In this document: piece by piece, positions 1-14,100 of the stretch | How the letters are laid out: each line of letters starts with the position of its first letter | How positions within the stretch are numbered: the first letter of the stretch is position 1 | NCBI GenBank assembly: GCA_039619475.1 | Contig: CM077116.1 | Location: 100,051,164-100,115,163, forward strand | DNA length: 64,000 bases | Origin: Icerya purchasi | Lineage: Eukaryota; Arthropoda; Insecta; Hemiptera; Monophlebidae | Reading direction: 5' to 3' | Made by a program: the position numbers and the translations under genes | The notes under the pieces: generated by a model | Seen by the model: only the letters and a program-made list of their open reading frames with translations | What the model was told of the DNA's origin: nothing | The model's database searches: none

Positions 1-1375
1 TCCATCACAGCTACCATTTTATGATTTAAATTGTTATCAATTTCCGTTTCCACTTCCATAGGCGTGAAATGTTCCAAGTTTCTATCTGTTTTATTGAATG
101 AGTGGCTTAAGCAAGATCCAAATTGATTTTGTTTGGTTGGAAAACATGTTCTAAATGTTTAACGAACTCCTCGGCTTTATCTACCCTGGTGCGTGCCCAG
201 ATATCATCATTTTTACGAATAGGTGTCACTTGTTCACATGGCCTCTTCATTAGTTTTGTGACTTTCTATAACGAATAACCCGTTTTACCGCAGACAGAAA
301 GATTATTTAAGTATGATTGGAAAGTAATATTTTTAACTTATTTTATTTTTTCGTGAAGTATTTTGGTAATACGGTTCTATTTTGTCTTGTCCATTGGATA
401 TCGCGTCTTCTGTCACTGTTTCCTCGCTTTTCTTTTTTTTTGCAACACAAAATCCCTTACTTACAAAGGATAAGTTATTGTTTGATGTTCAGTTACCTTA
501 TCATGACATGTTTCAATTTTTGCAGCATAGATAATGTTATTAGTTAGCTTTTCTACCACTACTTCCATATCTGTTGTTCATTTTAGTTTAACAGATAGAT
601 TTGTTACATTTTCTAAGTTGGTTCTAAACAATTCGAAATTAGTTCTTCTATTCGTATGGAAAGTTTTCTAGAGTTTTAATATAACTGTTGCACTTATCGT
701 AAGCAATACGGGGGGGTATGATCTCAGGTTAGTTCTATAAGTTCTTCGATAGCCATGTACTTAAAGGATACTCCCTTGGCCACAAAGAATCGAGTAAGTC
801 TGGCATTTTCGATAAATCGACTGACCAGTACGCTGGTTTTCCTGTAGAAATGGGATCTGCCTTAATAGATTTTATAACAACTCTTAGCAGCGTTCGAACT
901 CTGGAGGTAATCAAACCCCAGTAAGTATGTTTCGCGTTATAGTCTCCGCCGGTAATGAATCTATTTCCCAGTAAACAAAATTAATTACTAAACATGTTAT
1001 CATCTACTTTAGATCGAGGTGGACAGTATGCAGCAGAAACTGTGATATTATTATTTCCATCGTTAATTTAGACACTTGTTGCCTGTAGATATTTCTTTTT
1101 GGTATTTTTCTATTTCATAATGTCTAATTGTATCCTTTATTATTATTACGGCTGTTCCTCCTTGTGCTTTATTACTTGAATGTTCAGTTGAGTAAATATA
1201 ATAGCCTTGTATTTTAATATGTATTCAAGGTATAAAATGCGTTTCAGCAACAAGGGCTACGTCTATTTTCTTACTATGCGATAAATATTCTAGTTTATTT
1301 TTACGTTGATCAACCCATTCGCTTTCCACGTAATTATTCGTAGAGTGCACGTCATTTTGATTTATTTTGCGCTTT
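1..1375 (-). pseudogene. Decayed Jockey-clade LINE: endonuclease and start of RT linker
   Basis: Read on the minus strand, broken frames give a Jockey-type apurinic-like endonuclease. KNKLEYLSHSKKIDVALVAETHF lies near the start (about 1310-1230), GGTAVIII next (about 1165), GDYNAKHTYWG near 945, and KPAYWSVDLSKMPDLLDSL near 835-780. Toward position 1 comes the linker (ARTRVDKAEEFVKHLEHVFQP, then FTPMEVE) that precedes the reverse transcriptase in Jockey elements. The RT lies outside the window. Several stops and frameshifts make it non-functional. The 5' limit near 1375 is where motif similarity ends and plain AT-rich DNA begins. Confidence 0.7.
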
Positions 1376-1867
1376 CTTTAGCAAATAATAAATCAATAAG
1401 CACTGTAAAACCAGATGTCAATTAATATATAAATATAATAAATACTACTATGCTCTAAGCATTTATTTTATATTTTAGATATTTACTTGTATTATTCAGC
1501 TTTTACAATATTTATTAATTTATAAATTTTGATTATTTCGGTTCCTGGTAAAATTTAACTATAGCCCTTAAATAAAAAACTTTGATTTTGTAAGTAAATT
1601 TTTTTAAAAAATGTTCCCGATGATGTTTTTGCTTAGAAGTAAAACAAAAAACTACATTTAAAATAAATTTTATCAAAAGCCTATTGTGATTTATTTAATA
1701 AATACATTTGTAGATTTACAATATATAATAATGATTAATAAGCGCTGAATATAGAAAATGTTTTACAAGATATCCGTTATCAATAACAACATTTTTTTTA
1801 AGAGGAAAATAGTATTTTTATTTGCGGAATTATAATTTTGTAAATATTATTTCCGCTGTAAGTAATA
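1376..1867. other. AT-rich DNA downstream of the NUDT2-like gene
   Basis: Very AT-rich, no coding signal, between the Jockey remnant and the NUDT2-like poly(A) signal. I see nothing else. Confidence 0.6.
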
Positions 1868-1897
1868 TTTATTGGAAACAAAGATAAATAACGAATA

Positions 1898-2137
1898 TTA
1901 ATCTAACTCTTTATTAACTACAGGTTTTCCACGACAGGATTGGTACATGCCATCTACAAAATATACTTCAGCCAGTTCCAGAGCTTCGCAAACAATTTCG
2001 TTAGTTTCATTTTCCAGGTCCTCGTGTAAGACCCATTTATAATCCGAATATCTGGGTGATAATTTTATGGGAGTATCCGGGTTACATAGCTCACCGAACC
2101 AGTAGATTGTAGAATTCGCTTTCATCGGATGTCCGTG
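1898..2137 (-). CDS. NUDT2: NUDT2-like exon 3 (C-terminal, with stop)
   Basis: Begins after the acceptor TTTTTACTTAG and gives 79 codons plus a stop. STIYWFGEL and SPRYSDYKWV match the late strands of NUDT2 (TVIYWLAEV; SHEHQAYRWL). The segment after the tryptophan is acidic and helical-looking, and the tail is about ten residues longer than in human NUDT2. A minus-strand poly(A) signal follows at 1873-1868. Confidence 0.75.
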   Translation of the reverse strand, partial: HGHPMKANSTIYWFGELCNPDTPIKLSPRYSDYKWVLHEDLENETNEIVCEALELAEVYFVDGMYQSCRGKPVVNKELD

Positions 2138-5100
2138 CTAAGTAAAAAGACGTAAAAGAACGAAAATATACTAATATATATGCATATATTTAAATACAAT
2201 AATAAAAGCACTAAGTAATAGAAAGACACATAATAAATATAACATAAAACTGAGAAAACGATTCTAAAAAATATGAAAAAGTAAGAGAAAATAAATAAGC
2301 GAGCAATTTTAATTCAAATAGTCTACTTATTTACCTTTCTACACTGTTCATTGTAGTTTAGTCAATCCGAACTATAAGTAGTCCAGTTTAGTTCATTTAC
2401 TACCGGTTTTAATTGATATTATCGTTTTTAGTTTTAGTTCCATTAAATAATCAATTTATGTAATTCAGTTTTTTTAGGAATTTTGGGGTTAGTTTAGGCC
2501 ATCCGAATTGGTTTTATTTCTTTTTTTTTTAAGCGGAGATTAAGCTTAATTGTAAAAATACTGACATTTTTACTTTTTGACTTCAGAAAGGGGATACTTC
2601 GATAAATCAACTAGATAAAAAGAAATTATATCAAAAATACTCTCCCGGAAAGTAATAACTATTTCAAATTACACCTTTTTACAGAAATTAATTTATTTTA
2701 CATTTACATGAGTTTATATAGTTCATTTGTTGCGTATTGCAGAATATTATTAATACTCATCATCCTAAATCAGCTTTTTCTCTAAGCAACCATCGTGTTA
2801 TTTTATTCTCTTCTTCTAGTATTATATTGTAAAGAGAAGTAAAAAAGTCAAATATCGGCAGATAAAAAAGGAACCTTTTTAATCGATTTTCATCCATTGT
2901 AACGGAATACATATCATAATTGCATTTTTTTTTCAATTTCAACTTTCAATAACTGATCATCCAAATATCTGATAAAAGGTATACGTCAGAGGGCTAACTG
3001 GAATCACAACTTTAGGTGAGAAAATTGATCAAAGATATTTTAGATCATTAATGAACTCCAGTTAAAGCGGTCTGCGTTTAAATGATTCCGTTGCATTTTA
3101 TGTTGTCTGATTCTAACCAACTATGATTTAAATTTTTGGAATACATGAACTTGACATTTCAAACATATTTGCACAATTTATCATCAGAAGTATAAAACAA
3201 ATACCGACTAAAATATTGATCAACTTTTGAAGTTGTAATGAAGTTTTACATATCTCTGACTGCCGACTTTATTGATCAAATTTTTTATTGTTTTCGGGAT
3301 TTTCAATAGTTTTGTATCCAAATTTTAAACCCGTCCGAAGGTATCGCAAGATATACAGTAGGTCTGTTTTATTTACCAGCCCTCGTTGTCATTATTCTGA
3401 ATACTGAATTTGATGAAAAAACACGAACCTATATTACGAATAAATGTACTTTATTTAATTCGGAATCATTTAACAAAAAAAAGTAAAAACTCGCAATATA
3501 ACTGGAAAAACACACTCTAACAACACTGTAAAAAACACAGTAATAATAACGCGATAGCAGGATGAGAAAAAACACAAAGAAGGATTAGCGCTGAATAAAA
3601 TTTATCACTTATCGATTAATAGATACATAAAACTAAGTGTAGTATTTTTAAATAAGAATTCAACTTTAATCTCAACAATTTCAAATCAAGAGATATAGAA
3701 TAAAGCATCGTTTTGCTCTTTTCCCATCCCCTTATTGTTCTTTGCACTCTGGCGACTGTTCCTTCGTCTGTGATCCTGACCACGTGCTGTTTGAATGTTC
3801 CAGTCGTTCCTCCGAACGTGATATGTACGTTCAGCTGTTAAAGCTGAATTTTCCTACTCCCGCTATAATGCTTCCTATATCTTAGCTTTGCCGTCATCCA
3901 ATGTGGTTCCTTTTTTTTTTTTTCTACCCTTGGTCGGCCAAGCCCCAAAAAAAAAAAAGAATAATTGTTTTGCCCTTCGGCCTATTTCTTTAGCTTCTTG
4001 CCTAAGGAAACTCGTTGAAAGCATGCTTAACAAACAGCTTGTTTGGTGGCTGGAACACAATAACCGGCTTAGGCGCTCCAGATTGTATCAGTCTTTTCCT
4101 TGCTGACACTTATAAATCATTTATTTCCAAAGAATTCACAATTGCAACTTTTATCGATGTAGCCAGTGCATACGAAAGCGTCCATCTTCCCACGCTCAAA
4201 AACCTAATGATTTCTTTAAATACCCCTGCATCCGTATCCTTCTTAATTATCAGTCTTTTTCAAAGTAGAACTCTCCTTCTTTCTGCTCCTTCCTTTTCCA
4301 CCTCAAGGAAGTTCTTTCAGGGCCTTCCGCAAGGTTCTTGCCTTAGCCCTACTTTATTTAATCCATATGTTTCCAAAATTGGTTTTCTCTCCTTAAAATC
4401 CAAATCTTTATTTTTTGCAGATGATATCCTTGTTTACTCCTCTTCTCGTAATCTTCTAGTTGCCAATGAGGAACTAAACAGCTCCTTAAGAACTCTAGAA
4501 AAGGCCCTGTCTAACATTCATCTCTTCATTTCAACTCCTAAATCAGCAGCTATAGTCTGCACCTTTCGACCTTATAACCCGGGCTCATTTAAGATAAATC
4601 TAAAAAATCATCTCATTCCAATAGTCAATTCTTTTCGTTATCTGGGTATCATTTTATCCCCTCGCCTCTCTTTCCATGAACATATCAGCCATTTATATGC
4701 TTCCTCGCTTAAAGTTTTAAATCTTCTTAAAGCCCTCTCATCTACGAGATGGGAAGGTGATCCTTCTGTGCTAATGATGTTGTACAAATCTCTCATACGC
4801 TCTAGATCGGATTACTGCAGTTTTTTATATGGCAAATTAGATCGCCTCCAAAACAGTTGCTTTCAGCTTTGTCTCGGAGCTTTGAGGTCATCTCCTATTC
4901 CAGCCATTCTATCTGAATCCAGCATCTGTTCATCCGAAGATCTTATTTGAGTTATCGCTTTCTCATCAAACATTTTTCCATTTCCTCATCAAATATCAGT
5001 ACCTCTTGATTCTTTTATCCTTCGTAACTGGCGTTTTTCCTCCAATAAAATTCCTACACTATCTCATATATTTATTCGCCTTTCTAAATTTTCCCCTTTT

Positions 5101-8100
5101 GCTATTTCCTATCACAAGTTTCCATTTTTTTCTTACGTTTATTCCAAATTGTTAAATCCACCAAATTACATCTTCATGCCTTGCTTCCTTAAATCCTCTC
5201 CCTCTCATATCGTCAGCGTGGAATTTAATAGTACAATAAATTCTCTATTTGGCGATGACTCTTTAATTTTTACTGATGGATCGAAGAGCCCGAGTGGAGT
5301 TAGGGCCTTATTCTTGTGTCCTCAGTTCAGTCATTCTCAGTCCTTTTGTTCTACCTTTACTGCGGAATCTGTTGCCATCTTACAAGCCATTATTTATATT
5401 TCCTCTTCTGCAAGTCCTTCCAAACTCCTTATTGTATCTGACTCTTTAAGTGTTCTTCTAGCACTATCTCCACCTTCCCTTTCTCCTTCCACTGATGCTA
5501 TCATCTTTTCTATTCGTTCTCTTCTCCATGCTCTATTCTTATCGACGTCTACCCGGACTGACTTTCTTTGGATTGCTGGACATTCAGGCATTGATGGGAA
5601 TGTAACCGTCGACCTCCTTGCTAAAGCTGCAGCTTCCAATATAAATTTTATTAGTAGAGTTCCAACATACAGTATACTTCTTCCAACTAAATCCTGCCAT
5701 CTTATACTTTGGCACTCTGTTTATATTTCTCTTTTCGCTAATCCTAATTCCTTTTATCTCTTGATTAACCCTGTTACTTCTTCTCGTCCTTGGTTCTATG
5801 ATTTCCCCAGTTTGCGTTGGCCCATAATTACTAAACTATGTCGCCTCCCTTTATCGCATAGTCCCTTCCTTCTTCTCTAAATCGCTTTTCCTTGGTTCCA
5901 TCTCCCTTTTGTTCATTGAATCCTGAAGGTTCCCAGTATGTTTGTGATGCAAATCACGTGTCTTCGAGTGTTGTGGTTTATTTCGCGAGCGTGAGTTACT
6001 TTATTATCAACTTTTACAGCTTGGTCTTCCTGCTCCTTTCAACGCCTCCTATGTTCTTTCTCTGCCTATACTTTCAGTTGTTCCTGTCCTAGAGGTGTTC
6101 CTTGATCCTCCATGGTCAATATAATAAAAATATAGTTTATGTTCTGTTTCATGCATCTTTTTCATTTTGCTGGGCTAATGCCCTCTGGTAGCAAACCCAA
6201 GGGGAAAAAATCAAGAGACATCTGAAGTAAATCTAATAGAATATGCAAAAAACCTCATAAATAATTACCCTACAGATTTCGAGGATTCATTAACTTCAGA
6301 ATGTATTCATTTTTATTCAAACTTCATTTAGTTAAATATAATTCGAAGAACAAAAACTTAAACGAAAATAGTAAAAGAAACTGTGTCCGTGTTCAACCAT
6401 AAAACTGGAAATAATCATAATGAAGAAAATATTATTATTCAAATGGCAAATTTAATACGAAGTAAGAACCGTGTCAAGTTACTTTAAAATCGGTTGAAAT
6501 ACTTGATGTTATCATTTGGGGAGGGGAAGAGATTAGTTCTATAATATTAGTGCGGTCGTGGAAAATATTATTAGATCATAAAGTCAGTGATAAATGGGAT
6601 GAAATTGACAAATTATGTGATTTGGACAGTTCAAAAGACAGCAAGGAGCTTGTTTCTCTAATAAATGTGAAACGGGTAATACGGATGACGTTACAGAATG
6701 GATGGGCTGCGACGAAATCGAAGAAACAGTAGATGAGGATATTGTGGTCATGGTACTCAATGAGGATCCACTTGAAGAAAATATGGATAACAAGCCCCTT
6801 CAAAGTGTTATACCACACGATGAAGGACTGAAGGCGATCAAAGTAGCGCTGGAGTACATTAATCAACTGGAAGAAGCGTCACCGGGTAATATCATTTATT
6901 TAGGCAAGTGGCGAGATATATCGATCAGCAAGGAAGCGAATGCAACGAAAGATACAGACCTTAATCGCGGACTTCTTTAAAAACTAGTTAATGTACCATC
7001 GTAAGTTAATTTTTATATTTAATTTTTTATAGGATAAGTTAATTTTCATTTTTCCATTTAATTTGCAGTATTTAACCTTGACTCCGGCGTATCCAGATTT
7101 TTTGCTATCCGGACCGGCTGGCCGCCCAATTAATCCGGATAATCGTGAGTCGACTGTACATGAAGGTATTGATAGGTAAGAATTTTAAATTTATCAATCT
7201 CATGTCAAATCGTTCTATCCACTTCTCCTCTCCATCTCTTAATGCTCCAAGAAAGGTTTTCCGAGGTCTTCCTCAGGGTTCCTCCCTCAGTCCTACTCTT
7301 TTTAACATCTATACTATCAGTATAGCTTCTCTTCCTTTAAATTCCTATTCCTTATTCTTTGCGGACGACATTCTCCTGTTTTCCTCGTCTGAGGATGTTT
7401 TAGCAGCCTATGAAGCACTCAGTTCGTCGCTCATTGTGCTGGAACATTCTCTCTCCTTAATTAATCTTTCAATTTCTCCCTCTAAGTCTTCTTATACTAT
7501 TTTTACCCTCCGTCCCTATAACCCTGCTTTGGTCAACCTATCCTTAAACAATGTATCTCTTTCCCGTGTTAATTGCTTTTGTTATCTCGGTGTCTTTCTT
7601 GATAGTCGTTTGTCCTTCTCTGAACACATCAAATATCTTTCTGCTTCCACTATTAAAAGGTTAAACTTGCTGAAAGCCCTGTCGCCAACTAAATGGAGTG
7701 GCGATCCCTATATTCTTATTTCCCTTTACAAATCTATTATCCGTTCCAAATTTGATTATTGTTCTTTTATTTATGGTAGTGCGTCCAATACACGTCTTTC
7801 CAAACTAGATGTAATTCAGAATTCTTGCCTTCGTCTCTGTCTTGGCGCTCTTAAATCCTCTCCAACCACTGCTATTCTTGCTGAATCCAATTCGTCACCC
7901 CTATCCATTCGTAGATCTTATTTAGGCTATCGTTTCCTTGTTAAACGTCTTCCTCTCGCATCCTCTACCCTTTTTCAGTCTTATCTTTCGATTTATAATA
8001 GCTGGCGCTTCACTCCCAGCAAAACCCCTATTCTGGCTTTTATTTCACATCGTCTCGGTTCATTTTGGCCGTATATTATCTCGCTCAATAAACTCCCTTA

Positions 8101-11100
8101 TTTTTCCTTCGACTTCGCTGACATCTGTCATCCTCCTAAGGTATTTATCCTCCCCTCATTTGCAAAAAATCTCCCCCAAGCCGTAATTAAACAGGTATTC
8201 TACAGCACTATCAATTCCCTATTTCCCTCTCATGTTACCATTTACACGGATGGTTCGAGGAGGCCTGGTGGTGTTGGTGCTTCTTTCATCCTTCCTGATT
8301 TTAACCTCTCAGAATCTTTTCGACTTCCTTATTTCTGTTCCATATTCACAGCCGAGTTGTTGGCTATCCTTCGCTCTATTATTTTCATTTCCTCGAATCA
8401 ATTTTCCTCTAAGTTTTTAATTATTTCTGACTTTTTGAGCGCCCTTCAGGCCATATCCTCTCCCCTTCCTGATCATTCGTGTGACTTTGTTATCCTCCGT
8501 ATACGTTCACTCATTCACAATCTTTCCTATCTCCATTCAGTCAATATTGATCTGCTGTGGGTACCTGGCCACTCGGGCATATTTGGCAATGAAGCGGCTG
8601 ATTCCTTGGCTCGGGCTGCTGCTGCTTCCTCTCGTCTTTTTTTTAAAAAAATTCCATCCGTTAACCTGCTATCAGTTTGTAAAAGCTTTCATATCCGATT
8701 TTGGTCGGATACCTATGTTTCTTCTTTTTCCAACAGTTGTTCCTTTTACCTGTCAGTCCAGCCTACTCTTCCTTCATATTCATGGTTTCTTTTACATCCC
8801 TCCCTTCGTCGTTCTGAAGTTGTTTCCATTGTTCGTATGCGCTTTGGCCATTCTTTGCTGCCTTCTTCCAGATTTCGTTTCTCCTTGATTTCTTCTCCAC
8901 ACTGTCCTCTCCATCCGGATGATGAAATTATTTGCGACGCCGATCATGTGTTCTTCCAGTGTTCATCCCTCTCGGTGGAGCGTTCTGCCTTATATTCTTA
9001 TTTGCTTAAGCTTGGACTTCCTACCCCTTATTGTGCATCCTATATCCTGTCCTTTCCTTCCCCACTAATTATTCCTGCTATTTGTTCCTTTTTAGTTAAA
9101 ATCTCTGATCGAATCAAAATATAACCGACTTCTTTCCTTACCTTTTGTTTCTGGGTAAAGGTCCTTGGTTGACGAGCCCAAAAAAAAAAAAAAAAAAAAA
9201 AAAGAATTTTAAATTTTATAGTTGTAAATATGTAGTATATATATGTGTGTATATGTAATTATTTTTAATAAATTATATAATAACAGCCATAAATTAATTA
9301 TAAAAAAGTACTCGTATTATTATCAAACGTAACGTATTGCAATGTAAAAATATAGAAAGATGTGTTACGTACTAAGAGATTTAATAATGTAAGAAAATTT
9401 CCAAAAAATATAACAGTGAAATTGGCTAAGTAATACAGAAGTGTTAATTATTGCTGAAAATTAGTTCTGGAAGGAATAACATTTGTACAATAAGAAATAG
9501 AAAAACATTAATTAAAAATAACACAATAAAGGGTATTCAATTCAATTTTACGATAACAATTACAATCATTATATATACGAAGAACCAAATTGAAAACATT
9601 TTATAACTATACTATTCAGATCAATTTAAGAATGATGAGACAAATAAAACCAAACTTCGAGTTTTTTTCGTAATATTTCTGATAGATAATGCTTAACATC
9701 TTTTACTAGATTTCAAAAAGAAGGCTGCTAATCCAGAAACTGTTTTAAAAAATACGAAACACTCTTTTATAGAAACAGGTATCTGCCATAAAACTAGAGC
9801 GCACTATTAGCAATGATGCTTGAGCCGACTACTTTGCGATGATTGTTGTAACTGAGAAAACGGTTGTTATGCCTGATGCGGCAACGACTGTCCATTTGTC
9901 TATAGGTTCCCTCAAATCTAGGAAACTGCTGATTTGGTTTCTGCCTTTGCAGCTTGACTCAAAAGCTCAGTATTGCACCCCAGAAACTACCATCCAAATT
10001 GAGTCTCTTGTAGAATGGGTAACTGACGAATAAGTCATGAAATCGCTCAAACGAGAAATTACGACTAGAAATTAAGAATATTATGGTAGATACCTTAGAT
10101 ATCGGTAAGGTGAATGTTTCTGAGGTTAATACTGGCATAGAAGCGTATGATATTTTTATCACGTTTTTTACAACTGTCAAAGCGACTTCGCAAACTGAAT
10201 AGTTACGAAAACAATTAAAACACAATCATCACGGTGAACGAGAACACTTAAATTATATAATGCACGTTTTTGACAGCATAACGCGTACCACAAATTCGAT
10301 ACTGTTACTAACGACTGGTACGATTGTTGATGTTTATGTAACGTATAAACCGCTTTCATCGAGCTGGTGTTGATGGAAAATGTACTTTCTCCCGCTGCCC
10401 AGCAATTGAGATACAAGAAATCCGGAAATTTGGAGAGCGGAATGAGTTTTGGCCCGCAGAACGCTTGCCGATAATCCTCTTTAGTTTACAGATCTAACTT
10501 TGAGTTGGGCAAATTCCTGAAATCAGATTAAGCCCATCGCCTCCAATACACTTATGTGTCGGTTGACGATGTACAGAAACTCATGCGTTTGCTTAATGAT
10601 CGGAGGAGCGTTCGTGATATTCTGGTTATGAGTTTAAGCAACAACTTGTTCATTCTTGTATCTACTGAATTCTAGGTGACGCAATTATTTTCTTCAGATG
10701 AAAACAGCGATTTCATAAATCCACGCGCTTCTACGGTTAATGATGTTTTCAAGTCTTAGAACTTATGAACTGGAAGTAGGTCATCCTTATCGTGAACTAT
10801 GGTTCTGAACGAATTATAGGAGTCGAGTCAATCTTCGTATTTGCCAGAGAATGTCGGCAATGATATAAATTTGGCAACCAAGCGGTAATAATCGTTTTTA
10901 AAGATCCCACTGTTTGCATTTTCCGTTGTATCTTGTTTCTTGATTTCGATTTAAATTCAATCGAAGCCAGTTCATAAAGATTTCACGTTCTGCAGATGGA
11001 TGTAGAGTTATGCAAGACTGACATCCTCCGATAAACAACCTTTCTAGAACATTTTAAATCATGTTAGTTATGCTTTCACCTTAGCACGCTGTGCCACCAA

Positions 11101-14100
11101 TGAACACAGATTCTCGGCTTCTGATATGAGTGTGAACTGCATCAATGTACCCGGTCCGAAGGATCAAATTGTCAAGCGTCGCTTAGGTTATTTGAGACTT
11201 GACCTAAAATTAGCGAATTGTTACACCAATGGACGATTAACTTGATAGGCGTACTGAATCTGGAGGGCCGCGTCAAGTAATTGCCGAATTAAATTTGAAT
11301 AAAAATATGTATATTTCGTAATATTTGTACAAAGAAAAATCTTCGTAATGTAAAATTTCTTTATAAAAATTTAAAAACACGCTATAGTCAATGGGGATGC
11401 ACACTTAACGCCCAAAACAAGCGGAGAAATAAGTCGAATTCGGCAAAAATGCAAACTGCGAGCACGTAATCGTACAAAGAACGCTGTCGTGATTGTCGGC
11501 TATTCGATATTGATAAAAGAAGGATCTAGATAATGTATTTCTAAAAAAGTATAGATGCGCGCGCAAACAGCGAATTTATGGCAACGATTACGAGAGACTT
11601 AGCGCACGATGTTACTCACAAAACACGCACATTTAAAGCAGTACAGTAATTGCATGAATAAGACAATATCGTGGACAATATTTTCCTGCACTATTTAAAT
11701 CAAGAAGCGCGTACAACTGGTGTATTCCGATTCAGATCGTTCAAGCTACTAGTGAGCTACCGCTTCATAAAGAGCCACAAATTACTTCGCAGAAAGCTAT
11801 GTGAGTGCTTGACACATTAGCAGTGATCGAGACTGTGGATAGACCGGGTGATCGAGAATTCGGAATCACTCTAGAACACTAGGCTGAGCTCTTCTACTTG
11901 TCTACTGTGAGCCTTTTTACTTGTTACTTTTTTATAAATCATTCCGTTCTTTCAGAGGCGAATTCTGTTTTCTCTTGGTCCTTCCCACAATACTTAGATA
12001 CCCCGAAAGGGGTACGCTACTAATTGTGAGTAACGTAGAACCCTATTTCGAAAGGACACAACTAGCTGAAAAAAGAAATTGAATAAGCGGTTATGAAAGT
12101 GGTGAATAATAAATTTAAACAATTTAATAATTTTCGTTATAACAGAAAGTTGGAAAATTAAGATAAAATCAATTTTAAATAACATAAAATCGTGCAATTA
12201 TTACGATATTTATATACACAATTACGCGTAACACTTTTATTTTAAAACTGTACAGATGCGTAAATAGAATAATACATTGTTTTCATATTAGTAAATAGCA
12301 GGGGCAGAACAACGGAGGATCCAAGAGTAACAGGGCATCCACTCAATTATGGTGGGCACCTCCAGCGAACACTAACTTTTTTAATTTAACACCTACAGTG
12401 CAAAACTATCATAATCGCGTATAGCTAATTTAATGTTTGAATTATGATATTATACAATAACGTAGAATTTAATGGTGGAGTAATTTGGTTGTTTTAATTA
12501 AATTTTTTTACTAGATGCCGAGTAAAATATTTGTCAACTTCCTCACAAGTCCGTAAAATGTTTGAAGAAACAGAGCGACTTAATTTGTCATCGTGTGAAG
12601 CTGACAAAACGTTTAACGCTTTACGCCGCTTAAAAACCTATTTACGTAGTACTATGAGCGAAGAAAAATTGTAAACAATCTCGCTACTTTCCACGTACGT
12701 AAACATGTTATCTTCTTTCTTTATAACGCCATACTTAATTCCTGAGCGTCGGCGACTACCTATTCGTACATCTGAGCTGTACAGACACAGGCATAGTGTT
12801 CATAGCAATTGTTATATGCAACGCGAGTGTACACCCGCAAGACTACATTCGGAACTGATTAGTAATCGTTTGATTTATATCGGCATATACAAGTGCAGTC
12901 CCGTGTGTGTCTGCTATGTACTGTGACCTAGCGCGCATCATATTACGTGGTGGTTTTCCATTGCCTTCCACGTGATTATTAGCGAGTATTTTAATTTAAT
13001 TTTTTGTAATAAGTTCTGTCGTCGCCCGGGATCGAGCCCGTGACCTCCGTAACGGAAGTCAAGCGTTCTAGCAACTAGGCTGTCACGACAACATGTTATA
13101 GATGAGTTTAATGTTGAGTCCTTGTGCCAAATATTTATCGACTGCATAGATTATCATCGTAAAACCATATTTGGACAGTTTAAAACCGAATGAAAATTGC
13201 ACAGTTATGTAAACTGATGAAAAATAAGTACATTTAAAACTGGCGTCGCATTTGTAATTTTTAAAAAAAAATAAATTATTATCCTTTTTTTTTTCTTAGT
13301 CATCGATAGACATACGCTCCGAGCGGATCCACTCACAATGTTAAATTGTTGCATAAATAATGGCTATATAACCTTTAATCAAAACGTCTTAAAAATGTTT
13401 CAAATTTCCTTTAAATGGTCAAATATTACAAAATGAGACGTTTTTAAGACGGCGTCTACAGACATTTTAGAGGCGTCTTCAAAAAAATGCCTTATAGACG
13501 CCTTTTTGCGATTGTCAAACACTCAGACCAATTTAGGACAATATGGGAAATTTAATTGAATAAATTAATGAATATTAATAAATGCAATGAAGTGTTATAA
13601 ATCACATATTTGTATTAAATATTATTTGTAAATGTAAATATTAAAAAAAACAGATGTGTTCTAGTATGGAAGAGGAATATTAAAAAAAAAAAAAAAAAAA
13701 AGGTGCGTAACCGTGCAGCAGATAAAGTAGATTGCAGGAAATTATGGCACTTTTTTCGATATCATGTTTACCGTTCCATCTGTTCTATCGAGTTTAACGG
13801 CCATCAGTGATTTCAATCGACCGTATTACTTTTGCGAAGTTATTCCTTTGATTAGGTACTGCCGGAAAACTATCGCATTAGGAATATTTTTTTTTTTTTA
13901 GGTATTTATCAGTTGGAAATTCTTTCAAAATATCAGCCGGAAAATAACGGTAGTTAAAATTGAAAGCGTCACTTCCGATATTAAACATTCTGCTGATGCA
14001 AAGCACACATGTGTCCGAAAACTTGTACATTCGAACAGAAGCCGTTTGTTTCGAGCGAAATGTTTTAAAACTAATAAAAGTAACAAATATTGTTATCCGA

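Larger units (their letters stand above)
3697..6207 (+). mobile_element. Family-A LINE (I-like, RT-RNase H), composite insertion
   Basis: Two pieces of one LINE family lie head to tail inside one target-site duplication. Piece 1 (about 3700-3959) is a bare 3' end: the terminal cysteine motif (CDPDHVLFECSS), a stop, the family's terminal sequence (GGCCAAGCCC) and an A-tail. Piece 2 (about 3960-6207) begins inside the RT (RPISLASCLRKLVE) and runs through GLPQGSCLSPTLF, FADDILVYSS, an RNase H domain (FTDGSKS; FTAESVAI; VSDSLSVL; AGHSGIDGN) and a final cysteine motif to AAACCCAAGGGGAAAA. Frameshifts occur near 4070, 4940 and 5870, so it cannot make an active enzyme. RNase H after RT places it in the I superfamily in the broad sense. 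Confidence 0.85.

Noticed and set aside
7938..8888. Three other-frame open stretches inside LINE A2
   Set aside because: Shadows of the 659-codon frame, with hydrophobic nonsense typical of pyrimidine-rich coding DNA.
12299..12330. CAGGGGCAGAAC as the left end of a complete hAT element
   Set aside because: No matching right end or 8-bp duplication could be located, so only the transposase tail is annotated.
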